64,000 bases of DNA, from assembly GCA_948144175.1 (NCBI GenBank), contig CANXME010000897.1, forward strand, positions 124,001 to 188,000, given 5' to 3'. Numbering within the stretch: the stretch's first letter is position 1; each line of letters starts with the position of its first letter. Origin of the DNA: Closterium sp. NIES-65. Its lineage: Eukaryota; Streptophyta; Zygnematophyceae; Desmidiales; Closteriaceae. Under the pieces are notes generated by a model. That model was not told where the DNA came from. It saw nothing but the letters and a program-made list of their open reading frames with translations, and ran no database searches. Both the position numbers and the translations under genes were made by a program. Shown here in pieces: positions 22,113-35,377 of this stretch.

Positions 22113-23249
22113 GAAGAGCTCGAGGAAGCAGAAGGCGGGTCAATTGCAACCGATACCACCGCCCGAGCGCGCCTGGCAGCAGGTCACCATAGACTTCGTC
22201 ACAGGGTTACCTTCGAACCCTGGGGGTAACGACGCGGTGATGGTCGTCGTTGACAGGTTGACGAAGATGGCACACTTCACTGCGTGCAAAAAGTCGATCT
22301 CAGCCGATGAAATCGCTCGTCTGTTCATCGCAGCCGTTGTTCGCCTGCACGGGATACCAGCAGCAATTATCAGCGACAGGGACACGAAGTTCACCAGCAA
22401 CTTCTGGAAGAACCTCTGGGAGCAGTTCGGACCAGGCTACAGTTCAGTTCGTCGTACCACCCCGAGACCGATGGTCAAACGGAGCGGACGAATCAGACGA
22501 TGGAGCAGTTGATTCGTGCCACGTGCGACGATCCCACGACCTGGGAGCAGCAGCTGCCACTGATCGAGTTCGCGTACAATAATGCCACATCAGCGACAAT
22601 GCAGCAGTCCCCCTTCTACCTGAACTACGCGCAAAACCCTACAGTGCCCATGACGCCGAGTCCGGACAACCCAACACCACGTGCACAGCAATTCACCGAA
22701 ATTCTGCAAGCTGCCCGCACCAGAGCCGCAGAAGCAATTACAAAAGCAAACGACATCGGTAAGCGCAACGCTGACCGCCACCGCCGCCCAGTCACATACC
22801 AGTCAGGGGATTACGTACTACTCGACACGCAAAATCTGCGACTGCCCGACGTACCAAAACTCCGACCGCGCTACTGTGGCCCATTCCAAATCAGCCACAT
22901 GATCACGCCAGTAACCGCGCACCTATTGTTACCGACCGACTGGTACATCAGCCCTTCGTTCCACGTCAGCTTGCTTCGCCCCTACATCCCAACCACAAGC
23001 CAACTGCCTCGCCACCGCCCGCCATCCATGACTCGCCTTGCATCGGAGCCGATCATCGCGCCTGAAAAAATCCTGAGCCATCGGATTCGACACCCCACGG
23101 GAATCAAGAGGATTGAATTCCTCGTTCGCTGGAAGGATCGCACGCCAACTGAGGACAGTTGGGTGCCTCTGGCCAACATCGAAAACCACCCTGCCCTGCA
23201 AGTGTACCTGAGGAGCCAGGGATTCCGCGATATACACGCACTCGCGTAG
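22113..23249 (+). pseudogene. Integrase core and chromodomain of gypsy-1 (frameshifted)
   Basis: The integrase catalytic core resumes after the nested element: TIDFVTGLP (first Asp) and SDRDTKFTS (second Asp) in the frame 22144-22512. The segment carrying the final Glu and NQT motif is in another frame, which continues from 22500 to the stop at 23247-23249. The C-terminal about 50 residues (IEFLVRWKDRTPTEDSWVP) form a chromodomain, the targeting module of chromoviruses. At least one indel near 22440-22500 breaks the protein. Confidence 0.88.
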
Positions 23250-23290
23250 CGGAGGGGGCTTCTTGAGGGGGGGGGGGGGGGGGGGGGTAG

Positions 23291-23617
23291 TGTAAGGATT
23301 TTTCTCGGCATTCCTTACGGAGCCCGACTACATCGCGTACAGCAACAGCCGTTGTTCGCCCGTTACTGCTAACGGGGCTTCGCCGACTTCGCGCGCACTG
23401 TTTCACCAAACCTCGCACTGCTGGCCTGGCCATGTCGGCCTACGCTTTGGGACTAGCCCGAGCCTCGCTTCCAGCGTAGCACTTGCTAGCTCGCACGCAC
23501 CGCGTTACCGTTTGCATGTTTCGCGTAGAAATGTTCGCTCATGCCTTAGCTGACATTTTGTACTCGTTTGACACCTTAGTGCAATTCTCGCTACTTCGAT
23601 TCATTGCACCCGTAACA
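23291..23617 (+). repeat. 3' LTR of gypsy-1
   Basis: 327-bp repeat preceded by a long poly-G tract and followed by the TSD ACCGT. Confidence 0.9.
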
Positions 23618-24288
23618 ACCGTCCGATATCTCCATCCGTCCATTCAATTCCATCAATCTAGGAGTGGTTGCGGGGGGATCCAAGTTTGTGTTTTCGTGCA
23701 TTCAGTTCTAAGTATGAAATAAAGAGAGTTTTTTAGTGCACGCAGTACCCCGCGATTTAACCCCAGAAAGGCTAACATTGATCATAAGATGAAGTGACTA
23801 GCTTCTAGAAAATGAACTGAACTGGGAGAATCAGGGTTGTGTAAACTGCCGCCGCGGTGTTGAGATACGAGATGCCCTCGCGCTTCTCGAAGCATCAGTT
23901 CAGCCGTTGGATTTAGTGATCCGAGGGCCCTGCTGCTTCCTTCCAGCCCTCCACTCCACCCTCCTCCCTCCCATCCCATCAACGCTTCCTCGTCCTATTC
24001 CTATGATTCAACTCCCCCTTTCTATCGCTCTTCGTTTCTACTGATCCAAGTAACTTCTTGTTACTCTTGGGAACTACGCTGATCTGTGGCTTTACCTACG
24101 CATCCTTGCAGTCCACTGATCCGGATTCGTCGTTCCTCAGCCGTCGGCCGCGCCGACTGGCTTTAACCTTCTGATTGTGCCTGTTTAGTTCCTCAGACAT
24201 CGCAGCAGAGGGTGTTTCCCGCGAGTTCTTTCTAGGGGGAGTTGGACGGTGGAGATTCGCGTTTGACCGTTTTTGTTGATAGTCAACC
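23618..24288. other. Upstream region of the VAP gene
   Basis: No coding exon is seen. This should hold the promoter and 5' leader of the VAP gene. No TATA box or other element could be assigned with confidence. Confidence 0.4.
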
Positions 24289-26012
24289 ATGTTGGGGGAG
24301 ATCCTTAGCGTTCAGCCAGGGGAGTTGAAATTTCCATGTGAGTATGACTCTTCCCCTATTCTAGCTCATACAACGTGTATGTTGCCACTATCGGCATGTT
24401 TCGTCTCCCACAGACCACTTTTCTCGCCGTAGAGTTTTGAGCTGCTTCAGTCACCAGCCATTTCAGCGATCCCCGTGTTCCTAGTATGTATGTGTGATTT
24501 CGTTTCTGCCGCACTTCGAGTCGCGATGGTCAGTGTTGAAAATCTGCTGGTTCATTTTTCTCATAGTTTTTTTACACTTTGTAAATTCCCGATCAGCGTC
24601 GCCTGAGCTCTGCGCTGTCCGAACGATTCCTTAGCAAGATTCGCATAACTTCGGACGCGATCCATGAATCTGTGCACCCAAACAAACGTCGTGCGTGTGC
24701 GATCGCGTCATCTGTGCAGTTGAGCTCCGTAAACAAGTCTCAACGTCTCTCCGACTGGTGAACGTCACTTCGGAATATGTCGCCTTCAAGGTGCGTTGCA
24801 CTAGCAACTTTAAACACCCATTGCAACGCCGCCTTGTCTCATTCCTTTCCGCGGCTATCGTTGTTCACTTTCCCGTGCTGTTCTGACAGATCTGTCTCAC
24901 TATCTCATTTTGTTTTTTGCTCTGCCTCCTTCCTTCGTGCTGTCTTCGTCCCTCCGTTTTCACCCCTCTTCTTCCTCTCAGGTTAAGACGACATCTCCAA
25001 AGAAGTACTGCGTGCGGCCTAACACGGGTCTGGTCCCCCCTCAAAGTAGCGCCGAGGTTGTGGGTACGTATTCCCTCATCCGATCCCGCTCTCGATCATC
25101 TTTCAAGCCCTACTGTCGCTGTTTTTTCGACGCTTCAAACCCGCTGCTAGCTGCCGTCGCTGTCGGCTCATTGTGTGTGTTTCATCGTCGCTTCGTCTCA
25201 GCTTTACGATCCGCGATATCTCCTAGCGTGTGATTAGTGGCGTGTGGCGTATCGGCGTGTGGCCTAATATCATTGACGTTTGGCTCTGTTTCGCTATGCT
25301 GCAACGCGTTACAGTGACGATGCAAGCGCAGAAGGAGATGCCGGCGGATCTGCAATGCAAGGACAAGTTCCTCGTCCAGAGCGTGCTCGTGCCGGGGGGA
25401 GCTCCCAAGGAAACCACGCAAGACTTCGTACGTTGCTCCTGCATGCCGTTGCCACCACATTCATGCGTGGTCGAGAAAGCGGTTGTTCCTTCCGTTCAGT
25501 CGTAGTCATTCAGTCTGCTCGTCGCCGTGCTTCCACTGTCGCACAAGGGTCCCTTTACCTACATGTACTAGAGAAATGGACCATTTTCTCTTCGTGCTGG
25601 CGTCCGCTAAAGAATTTTTGTTGACAATTTCATCCGTTTTTCGCGAATTGATGGGGATTGACGGGTTTGCAGTTTAACAAGGAGAACGGCCGGGAGGTTC
25701 ACGAGGTGAAATTGCGGGTGATCTACGTGGCGCCACCTCAGCCGCCGTCTCCGGTGGCTGAGTCAGCAGAGGAGGGTGTCATTTCGCCCAGCCCCTTCCC
25801 CTCCAGCACCAAGGGCCTCACCCCCGCTGATCCTGTACGTTCGATAGCTGCCTTCCCTGGATTGTGTTGGATCATCTTTAGCTTTCTTCTTTGTTGCTCT
25901 TGCAACCCTGACCTTTCTGCTCCATGCGTCATGTGAATTGTCTCTTTTTTCGCCCACCCTGGTGTCACCCAACCTCTCTCGCCCTCCCCCTTTCAGTCTC
26001 CCACACACACAA

Positions 26013-26090
<78 letters not shown>

Positions 26091-27107
26091 ACACACACAC
26101 ACACGCACACACAACACACACGAAGAAGTGCACACTAATTGAACCCAGCTAAGCGCAATCACTGCGTTATTGCAGCCTTTCGAGCCTTGCAGCATTGTCA
26201 CACGTGCTCTTCCCGTGGGCGTATCAACGAATTTTCTTCCCCGGCGCTCGATTCGCTATGCCTGATGTTTTTGACTGCAGAGTGCAAAGGACGTGGTTGA
26301 GCTCAAGGCAAAGCTTACAGAGGTATGTGTCATATCGCGTATCTCTTACTGCTGCTCTGCTCTCCCCACCACCCCCCAGCCCAACCACCAACACCCCCCC
26401 CCCCCTCATCCCCTACCTCTTTTGCCCCCCCTTTCTCCCCTCCCACCCGTCCACCCACACAACGCCATTTAGTTGTCCCTTTAAAGCCATGCCCGTTTCT
26501 TCATATGCTTCCTAATTCATCACTCTTGCACCCGCTATTGTGTTATCATGCTTATTCGATGTAGTTGGTCGTCCCTGGGTCCACCACTCATAACAGCTCT
26601 CTGTTTGCTCCGTGGTGTGTACAATTTGAATCAGGCCAAGTCTGCTCTTGCTCAAGCCACGGACGATCGCAACAATGCAGTGCGGGAGGTGCAACGCCTC
26701 AAGGTCAGTGTGCTTGCTGATCTTGTGCTTTCCCACAATTACGTTTCCCACAATTACGGTGGTGGAATTCTGATGGCTCATAGAAGAAACACGGCAGAGA
26801 CAGCAGGTTGATTGTTTCGTGCCGTTTTTGCTAACTTTCTGAAGCTGAGTTGATTGGGAGTCGCTCGGAGTGAAATGCATTTGCTCGTGTGCTCACTTTC
26901 CCCTCATTCCATTCCTCCGCTGTTTCCACTGTTCCTTTTCAGAGCAACTTGTCAGGACAGGGTCAGGGAAAGCAGGGTGGGGGCGGGTTCTCCTTCATGA
27001 CGATGCTTGTAGTTGCACTCATCTTCTTCCTCCTTGGATTTCTTGGAGCCAAGGGCATTCTGCCGCTGCCCGGCCTCTCCCCCGCTGGCTCAGCAGGCGA
27101 GCTATGA
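24289..27107 (+). CDS. VAP27-like vesicle-associated membrane protein-associated protein, 8 exons
   Basis: VAP proteins are tail-anchored ER proteins that tether membrane contact sites through their cytosolic MSP domain. Exons: 24289-24337, 24720-24790, 24982-25063, 25315-25427, 25673-25834, 26281-26322, 26635-26703, 26943-27107. All borders are GT-AG and phases agree, giving 250 residues, the usual family length. Residues 5-115 form the MSP domain, with the conserved core KTTSPKKYCVRPNTG that binds FFAT motifs and the following TMQAQKE and LQCKDKFLVQS. A Pro/Ser linker (about 120-160) is followed by a short coiled coil (about 160-196). A single hydrophobic anchor (about 214-236, FMTMLVVALIFFLLGFLGA) lies near the C-terminus, followed by a Pro/Gly tail. 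Unlike its neighbours, this gene has no exon-copy clusters. The start ATG is in an ACC ATG context. Confidence 0.95.
25993..26118. repeat. (CA)n microsatellite
   Basis: A nearly pure CA repeat of about 120 bases lies in the intron before VAP exon 6. Confidence 0.95.
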
Positions 27108-27531
27108 GCCATGAGCTATCAGCACTGGGGTTTGTGGGGTGGAGTGGAAGCACGATCGAATTATGGAGTTGAAACTGTTAATTGCAGGTGGTATAGAAGA
27201 TACGCATGTGTGGTATGTGTTATGTATGTGGGTTTTTGGTGCCTTATTTAGGGTTAAAGATGGTATAGTTGCAGGGAGTAAATGTAGTTTTCCATAGTGG
27301 TTGGGTAGACTGGGTCAATTCACTGGCGTAATGAAGTCACCTATGTATACAGTACCAGTACCTGACGAAGTAATTAAGATTAAAAAACGCGGTCTAGCCA
27401 CCAGAGAAAGATAGGTTCATACCTCGTTTCTAGTGTACTATTTGAGACAGTTGATTTCAATATTCAATAGCACGTATTAGTCGTATTTTCTACCAAAATC
27501 AAACGAATCACACTCGTCCCCGCGCAGTGGC
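27108..27531. other. Spacer between VAP and RNA methyltransferase genes
   Basis: 424 bases hold the VAP 3' untranslated region and the upstream region of the next gene, both on plus. No further feature is seen. Confidence 0.5.
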
Positions 27532-30500
27532 ATGTGTCACACAACTCACAATGCTGGCGCTAGTGATGCATGCTGCAAACCACCTTGGTTCCTCATGCTC
27601 GCTCGCAGTTCCACCGTCGTGAATACGCTCCGCCGATCTCTCACCTGCCATCATCGCCGCACCACCATGGACGTAGTTAGTCGCTCGCGTCTACACCTCA
27701 CCGCGCAAACCCCCTCGCACGTGCTCCGGTTATTAAATTCCGCGGGTTCGTATAAACCGTCAGCCGAGGATCAATCAACGGCACTCCGTGCAGCAGTTAC
27801 TAACGGAATTCCGTTTCTTTCCGGAATTTTCTCTGGGTTTCGCGTAGGGCAGCTGCCACGTCAGACATATGTCGCCGCAGCTAGAACCGTCGGCCAGCGG
27901 CAGCTCGGCGCGCAGCAAAGCGCGCTGGGGGGGCTGCGGTTGGCGGAAGGGATCCGCGCGCCACATGGGTGCGCGTACTCTAGTCGCCGCGGCGCATTCT
28001 CCGGCGCACGGGTTGCGCCCGCTGGCGGGATTTCGCGCGCCCAGATACCTGGCGCGGAGGAAGCAGGCGCAGCGGTGGCGGAAGTTGCGGAACCAGCGAA
28101 TGGAGGTGCGGACGCGGGGGAAGGTGGACGCAGGAGGAACAGTCAGGGGAAGCCGCGGGGAGGGGCAGGTGCAGGGAGCTGGCAAGAGGGGGAGGCGGAA
28201 CAGTGGGTGCGCGCAGTGCAGGCGCGGGGGGACAGCAGCGGGGAAGGTACCGTTGGCGGAGATCGGGTTGCGGGTACGCGGAAGCCGCGGAAGGGGGAGG
28301 AGCTGGAGCTGGTGTGCGATAGCCTTGCGTTCAAAGTGAGCCGCTTTTGAGTCCTTTAAACCAATTCAAACTTATCCAAACCCCTTCGAAAGCGCTGAAC
28401 ATGTTTTAACCCCCTAAAATTGCCAATGCACTTCGAAACCCTCACAGGACTTTCTCATTTTCTTTTCTCCACCAACCCTGTGCACTAGTCTCTGCTGTGC
28501 TCTCACGCTAGTATGCCCGCTCAGCTAAACCCCCCTTTGAACCCGATATTCCCTAAACCCTTTACCCACGCCTCTCAGGGTTTGGGCGTGTGCCGCGTGC
28601 CTGAGAGCGGGTTTGTGGTTCTGTGCGAGCGCGCATTACCAGGGGAACGGCTGGTGGCTCGTATTGTGAAGGCCAAGCGACAGTACGCAGAGGTGAGGTG
28701 ATGTGATTTTTGAGGCGCCTCAAAAAGAACGGCTGGTGGCTCGGATCGTCAAGGCCAAGCGGCAGTATGCAGAGGTGAGGTTATTCTGAAAAGACGTCTC
28801 TTTATAATCACAAGTGGTATGCATGGATGATTTGATTCGAAAGAGGTGCTTGTAGCCTTGTAGATAGAGACGTAGAGACACTTACCGGCCCCATACATGC
28901 TGGCACACATGTTTCTCGCGCTTGTTTCCCCCACTTCCCGTTCTTCCCTTGCACTCCGCTTTCCCCAGATTTCCCTCGTTCCTCCTTTCCCTGCTCCCCC
29001 TCCCCACTCCCCCTCCCCTCCCCTCTTCCCCCCCCCCCCCAATTCCCCCCGCCCAGGCATACAAGGTGCACGTGCTCTCGCCCCACGACCACGCCACCAC
29101 CCCCCGCTGCCAGCACTTTGGGCACTGCGGGGGGTGCCGCCTGCAGAATCTGGAGTACGAGGCTCAGCTGCGCATCAAGCAGCAGCAGGTGGGTGGTTGG
29201 GGTGCAGGGTTGGGAACTGGGTGAGTGCGGATTGGATCTGGGGGGAAGAACACGGAAAGCACACTGCGGGGGGTGCCGCCTGCAGAACCTGGAGTACGAG
29301 GCTCAGCTGCGCATCAAGCAGCAGCAGGTGGGTAGCTGGGGGAGGGGACTGACTGAGGATGTGGGGATCAAATTTGTGAGAAAGAGAACGTGAGTACACT
29401 GCGGGGAGTGCCGCCTGCAGAACCTGGAGTACGAGGCACAGCTGCGCATTAAGCAGCAGCAGGTGAGAGGGGTTTGGGACGCCTCGTAAAGGGGTTGGAA
29501 GAGTCGGGCTTGCAGGGCTGGTCCGTGCGTGTCAGCCTTGCTTGCATTTTTTAGGCGCCTCAAAGGTGAGGGGTGTTGATGAGTCTCAAAACAGGGTTGG
29601 AGGATTCGGGCTTGCGTGTCAGCCGTGCTTGGATTTTTTCTAGGCGCCTCAAAAGTGAGGGGTTTTGAGACGCCTTGAAATAGGGTTGGAGGGGTGGGGC
29701 TTGCAGGGCTGGTCCATCTGTGTCAGCCTTGCTTGCAGCGCCGCTCCTCGTTTGTTGCCACCGGCATTTGAGGCGCCTCAAAACAAAAGGGTTGGAGGAT
29801 TCGGGCTTGCAGCGCCGCTCCTCATTTGTTGCCACCGGCGTTTCTTCTGTCCTTCCTCTTTCAACCATTGCGTCAACTTATTCTGTTTTCTCTCATTCTG
29901 TTTGCCCGTTCTTGCACGTGCGACTCTATGTGTGAATGTGTGAATGTGTGTGTGTGTGGGGTGGGGAGGAGGGGAGGGGGGGGCGGGGGAGGGGGGGTGG
30001 GTGGGTGGTGGGTGGGGGGGTGTGCGTGCGTGCGGGCGTGCGTGTGTGTATGTGTGTGCGCGTGCCCGTGTGTGCGTGCGAGCGTGTGTGCACACCAGGT
30101 AGCAGAGCTCATGGTTCGGGTGGGCAAGTTCACCCTAACGCCATCTTCTGATGCCCCAACCGCAGCACCAACACCATCACCAGCAGCAGCAGAAGGAGAA
30201 GCAGAACCACCACAGGAACAGCAGCAGCAGCAGCAGCAGCAGCAAGGTGACGCTCCTGTGGAGCTAAGGGAAATCATAGGCTGTACCGAGCCGTACCACT
30301 ATCGCAACAAGGCAAGATGCACCTCTTTCCGTATCACTCTCCATCCCACTCTTCTCTATCCCACTCCTCTCTATCCCACTCCTCTCTATCCCACTCCTCT
30401 TTATCCCACTCCTCTCTATCCCACTCCTCCCTTGCCCACTCCTCCTCGCCCTCTCTCTCCCCAAGTATCCTATTCCTCTCCATCCGTTTTCCCCCAGATA

Positions 30501-32760
30501 CTCTCTTCCTCTCCTCTTTTCTCCCATCTACTCTACAGTCTCTCCCGTTTTCCACTCGTTCTTCCACCCACCCTCGCTCACCCTCTCACCTTTCCTCACT
30601 CTCAGTCACCCCCTCTTCCCCTCTTCCCATTCTCTTCGCCCCTGTCACCCACAAACGGATTTCTCTGTTGATACACCTTTCAAACACTCTTCTGCTCCTC
30701 CAATTTTCTCCTACACCCCTCTCAACCACCACGTGGAGTTCTCTCCGCACCAACGTGTTTAACACTCGGCCTCCGCACCCTCCTGACCCTCCCGATTACC
30801 TTTGCCCTTCCCATGCTCTCCCCACCCCTTTCACCTCTAGATAGAGTCTTGACATATCTCAAGACGCTTCCTACGCTCTCTCCACCCCTCTCACCCCCCT
30901 CAGATTGAGTTCTCTTTCAACTCTCGTGTGTGGCTCTCCTCCTCGGCACCCTCCCAGTCTTTTGAGACGTCTCATGATTACCTTTCCCCTTTCCGTGCTC
31001 TCTCCTCTCCTCTCACCCCCCTTCTCTTTCAACTCTCGTGTGTCGCTCCCACCCCCTTCGCATCATCCCAGTCACCTTTCCCCCTTCCCATACTCCCTCC
31101 CCAAACCTCTCACCCCCTTCAGATGGAGTTCTCTTTCAACTCTCGTGTGTGGCTCCCCCCTTCCGAAATGCCCGAGAAACCTCCTCGCTTGCACACGGGA
31201 GCAGCAGCAACGCCAGGAGCAGACGCAGCAGCATCAGAATCAGCAGTACCAGCACCAGCAGCAGAAGAAGCAGCAGCAGCTGCAGAAGCCGCCACTGGAG
31301 GAAGCGGGAGCGAGAGCGAGGGGGAGGGAGGCGGCGAACCGAGGGAGGAGAGGCAGAAGCAGAAGAAGAAGGGCCGGGGCGGCAGAGGCCAAAACGTGAC
31401 CCCAAACCCAGGGGGCTTCGCCCTGGGGCTGCATGCACCGCGGCGGTTTGACAAGGTGCTGCCGATCGAGGAGTGCCACCTGCAGCACCCCACCGCCAAT
31501 GAGGTCAGTCAGTGAGTTGTTGTTTGGTTGCCTTGTCGGCCCGCTATTAAGGTGCTTTATTGAACGGACTTCACAGTCCCCAGCGGTCAGACAAGGTGCT
31601 GCCGATCGTGGAGTGCCACCTGCAGCACCCCACCGCCAATGAGGTCAGTCAGTGAGTTGTTGTTTGGTTGCCTTGTCGGCCCGCTATTAAGGTGCTTTAT
31701 TGAACGGACTTCACAGTCCCCAGCGGTCAGACAAGGTGCTGCCGATCGTGGAGTGCCCCCTGCAGCACCCCACCGCCAATGAGGTCAGTCAGTGAGTTGT
31801 TGTTTGGTTGCCTTGTCGGCCCGCTATTAAGGTGCTTTATTGAACGGACTTCACAGTCCCCAGCGGTCAGACAAGGTGCTGCCGATCGTGGAGTGCCCCC
31901 TGCAGCACCCCACCGTCAATGAGGTCAGTCAGTGAGTTGTTGTTTGGTTGCCTTGTCGGCCCGCTATTAAGGTGCTTTATTGAACGGACTTCACAGTCCC
32001 CAGCGGTCAGACAAGGTGCTGCCGATCGTGGAGTGCCCCCTGCAGCACCCCACCGCCAATGAGGTCAGTTCCTTGCCCGCCCATTCACCCAGTCGGTCAG
32101 TCAGCTAGTGAGGTCCGTTCGTGAGCTAGTCGCCTGAGAAATAAACTCCACAGAGGTTTGACAAGGTGCTGCATAGAGGAGTGCCACATGCAGTACCCCA
32201 CCGTGGTTAAACAGTCAGTGCGTCGGTCACTCTGTCCAGTTGGCTAGTTAACCAGTCAGTCGGTTATTCCGTCGGCAAGACAATCAGTCAGCCATGCTTC
32301 CCCCTGCTTTCCTCTGCCCCCCCCCCCCCCCCCCCTGCTCCACCCCTGCTTTCCCTCTACCCCCCCTGCTTGTCCCGCCTCCCCCCCCTCTAACAACTTC
32401 CCCTGTACGGTGCTTGCAGATCCTGGCGCATGTGCGGCAGTGGAGTGCGCAGCACCAGCATGTGCTTATTTTGAGTCGACTTAAAAATAGGCCCCCCCTA
32501 CATGCCGTCATGGCAGATCCTGGCGCATGTGCGGCAGTGGAGTGAGCAGCATCAGTTTTCAGACGTCTCGAAACTTTCACCCTCCCTTCCCCTGCGCTCT
32601 TCTACATGAGCCATGGCAGATCCTGGTGCATGTGCGGCAGTGGAGTGAGCAGCATCAGCATGTGCTGCCGCCATACGACCCCATCACCCATGAGGGCGTG
32701 CTCAGACATCTCACCATCCGCAAGGGCCGGTGAGAGGATGAGAGGAGGGGGTTTATATGC

Positions 32761-32814
<54 letters not shown>

Positions 32815-35337
32815 ATGTGTGTGCGTGTTTGAGTCTGCCTGTGAGTCCACACATTCCCCCCATCACCCACGAGGGCGCGCGCAGACACCTCACCATCCGC
32901 AAGGGCCGGTGCGCGGGTGGGTGGATGGTTTGTGTGCATGTGTGTGTGTTTGCGTGTTCGAGTCTGCCTGTGATTCAGCACATGCCCCCCATCACCCACG
33001 AGGGCGTGCGCAGACACCTCACCATCCGCAAGGGCCGGTGCGCGGGTGGGAGGGAGGGAGGGTGCATGTGTGCGTGTCGAGTTGCATTTTGAGGCGCCTC
33101 AAAAGTGAGGTGCATTTTGAGGCGCCTCAAGGTGCGCGGGTGGGAGGGAGGGAGGGTGCATGTGTGCGTGTTCGAGTCCGCCTGTGAATCCACACATGTG
33201 CCCCAATTACCCATGAGGGCGTGTTGAGACACCTCACCTCACCATCTGCAAGGGCTGGTGTGTGGGTGCGTGGGAGGGAAGGAGGAAGGGTGCGTGGTTG
33301 TTTGTGTGAATAAATGCGTGTTTGAGTCTGTGCGTGCACTCACTTTTCCTACGCCATGGAGGCGTGCTCAGACACCTCACCATCCGCAAGGGCCGGTGAG
33401 AGGATGGGCGCGTGGGTGCGTATTATCGTATATGCATGAGTGCGTGTTCGAGTCTGCCTGTGAGTCAACACATGGACCCCATCACCCATGAAGGCGTGCT
33501 CATTCCATCCCTTCCATGTGTTCCGTATGTTCATATGTGCCCGTGTGCGTGCCTGCCTGTATGCGTGCAGGGATGAGCTGACAGGAGAGGAGGAGTCATG
33601 GTGGGGTACTGACTGGTGACCAACACCGTTCGTTTGCCTTCCCCCAGGCTTTCTAACCAACCAATCATGTGCTGCATGTGACAGTGTGCTGCATGTGACA
33701 CTGTGTGCTGCATGTGACACTGTGTGTTGCTTATCTGACATGGCCTGCTGTATGCGCCCAGGGATGAGCTGACAGGAGAGGAGGAGTTCTGTCGGTGTAC
33801 TGGTGACCAAGACTGACTGACTGACTGACTGACTGACTGACTGACTTCTTCCAGTCTTTAAACAGCCAATCACCTGCATGTGACGTCCCCCCCCCCCTGT
33901 GTGCGCCCAGGGATGAGCTAACAGGGGAGGGGGAGTTCGTGGTGGTGCTGGTAACAAAGACTGACTGGCTTCTTGCACGCTTTAACCAACCAACCATGCC
34001 TATGTGACTGTTGGTATGCGTGCGTGCAGGGATGAGCTGACAGGAGAGGAGGAGTTCATGGTGGTGCTGGTGACCAAGACTGACTGTCCGCTCTGCCCTG
34101 CATTCCCTACCTGCCTCTTCACAAACTGCGTGCCTGCCTGTGTGCCTGCCTGTGTGCGCCCAGGGATGAGCTGACAGGAGAGGAGGAGTTCATGGTGGTA
34201 CTGGTCACCAAGACTGACTGTCCGGACCTCCTGCAACCGCTCGTCGACCACCTCTCCCACGCCTTCCCTCGTTTGGTACGCTCTCAGGTGTTGGTACGCT
34301 CTCAGGTGTTGGTACGCTCTCAGGTGTTGGTACGCTCTCAGGTGTTGTCTTGTAAGCTTTCTCAATTCTGAGTCACCCGCCCGCCGCTTAGTTCTCTCTT
34401 TTTGTGTCATGTTGGCTCCATCAATTCTTCTTCTTCTCCTCCTTTTTTTTCTCTGTGTGGGAATGTTAGTCAAAACGCTCTCAAGTGTCCTTTGAGTTGA
34501 TTCACAAGCCACTTGTAGTTCGGTTGCAGACGCCACACCCCCCAACGCCTTGGAGCGGCATGTAATCAGCGACACTCTACTCCCGCTCTTCCCTTCCCTC
34601 TTCCCTTCCCTCTTCCCTTCCCTCTTCCCTTCCCTCTTCCCTTCCCTCTTCCCTTCCCCTTCCCCCTCTCCCCCGCTTCTTCCACACAGGTCAGTTTCAT
34701 AATGACCGTGAACCCCTCGCTAGCCGACGCCACACCCCCAAACGCCTTGGAGCGACTCCTACTGGGGCGCCGTGTGATCAGTGACTCGCTGCGCTCTCTG
34801 CACTTTGACATCTCCCCTCTTTCCCCCTTCCATCTCCTCCCTCCCCCACACAGGTCAGTTTCATAATGACCGTGAACTCCTCACTAGCAGACGCCACACC
34901 CCCCAACGCCTTGGAGCGGCTGCTGCTGGGTCGGCGGGTGATCAGCGACTCGCTGCGCTCTCTGCACTTTGACATCTCAGCAGCCTCCTTCTTTCAGACC
35001 AACTCAGACCAGGTCAGTTCCCCTTCCTGTCTGCCTGCCTGCCTCCCTTGTGTTGAGGCGTCTTATGAGGTAGCTACTTCCACTGCCTGTGCTGCGCTCT
35101 CTGCACTTTGACATCTCCGCCGCCGCCTTCTTTCAGACCAACTCCGATCAGGCCAGTACCCCTGCCTATCTGCCCGCCTGCCTTGTGTTGAGGCGCCTTA
35201 TGAGGTAGCTAGTTCCACTGTCTCCTTCTTTGACATCTCAGCCGCCTCCTTCTTTCAGACCAGCTCCGACCAGGTCTGCGTCCCCCTGCCTGCCTGCCGC
35301 CCGCCTACCTGCTTTCCTGCTCGTTTTTTTAGGCGCC

Positions 35338-35377
<40 letters not shown>

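Larger units (their letters stand above)
16534..23617 (+). mobile_element. Ty3/gypsy chromodomain LTR retrotransposon, degraded (gypsy-1)
   Basis: Two 327-bp LTRs (16534-16860, 23291-23617; about ten differences) start TGTAAGGA and end CGTAACA. They are flanked by a near-identical 5-bp duplication, ACCAT (16529-16533) and ACCGT (23618-23622). An iMet-like primer site (TGGTATTCAGAGCC) starts at 16863, and a poly-G polypurine tract (about 23266-23287) precedes the 3' LTR. Gene order gag, protease, reverse transcriptase, RNase H, integrase, chromodomain identifies a chromovirus-type Ty3/gypsy element. Frameshifts, two in-frame TAG codons and a nested 1.5-kb element make it non-functional. Confidence 0.93.
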
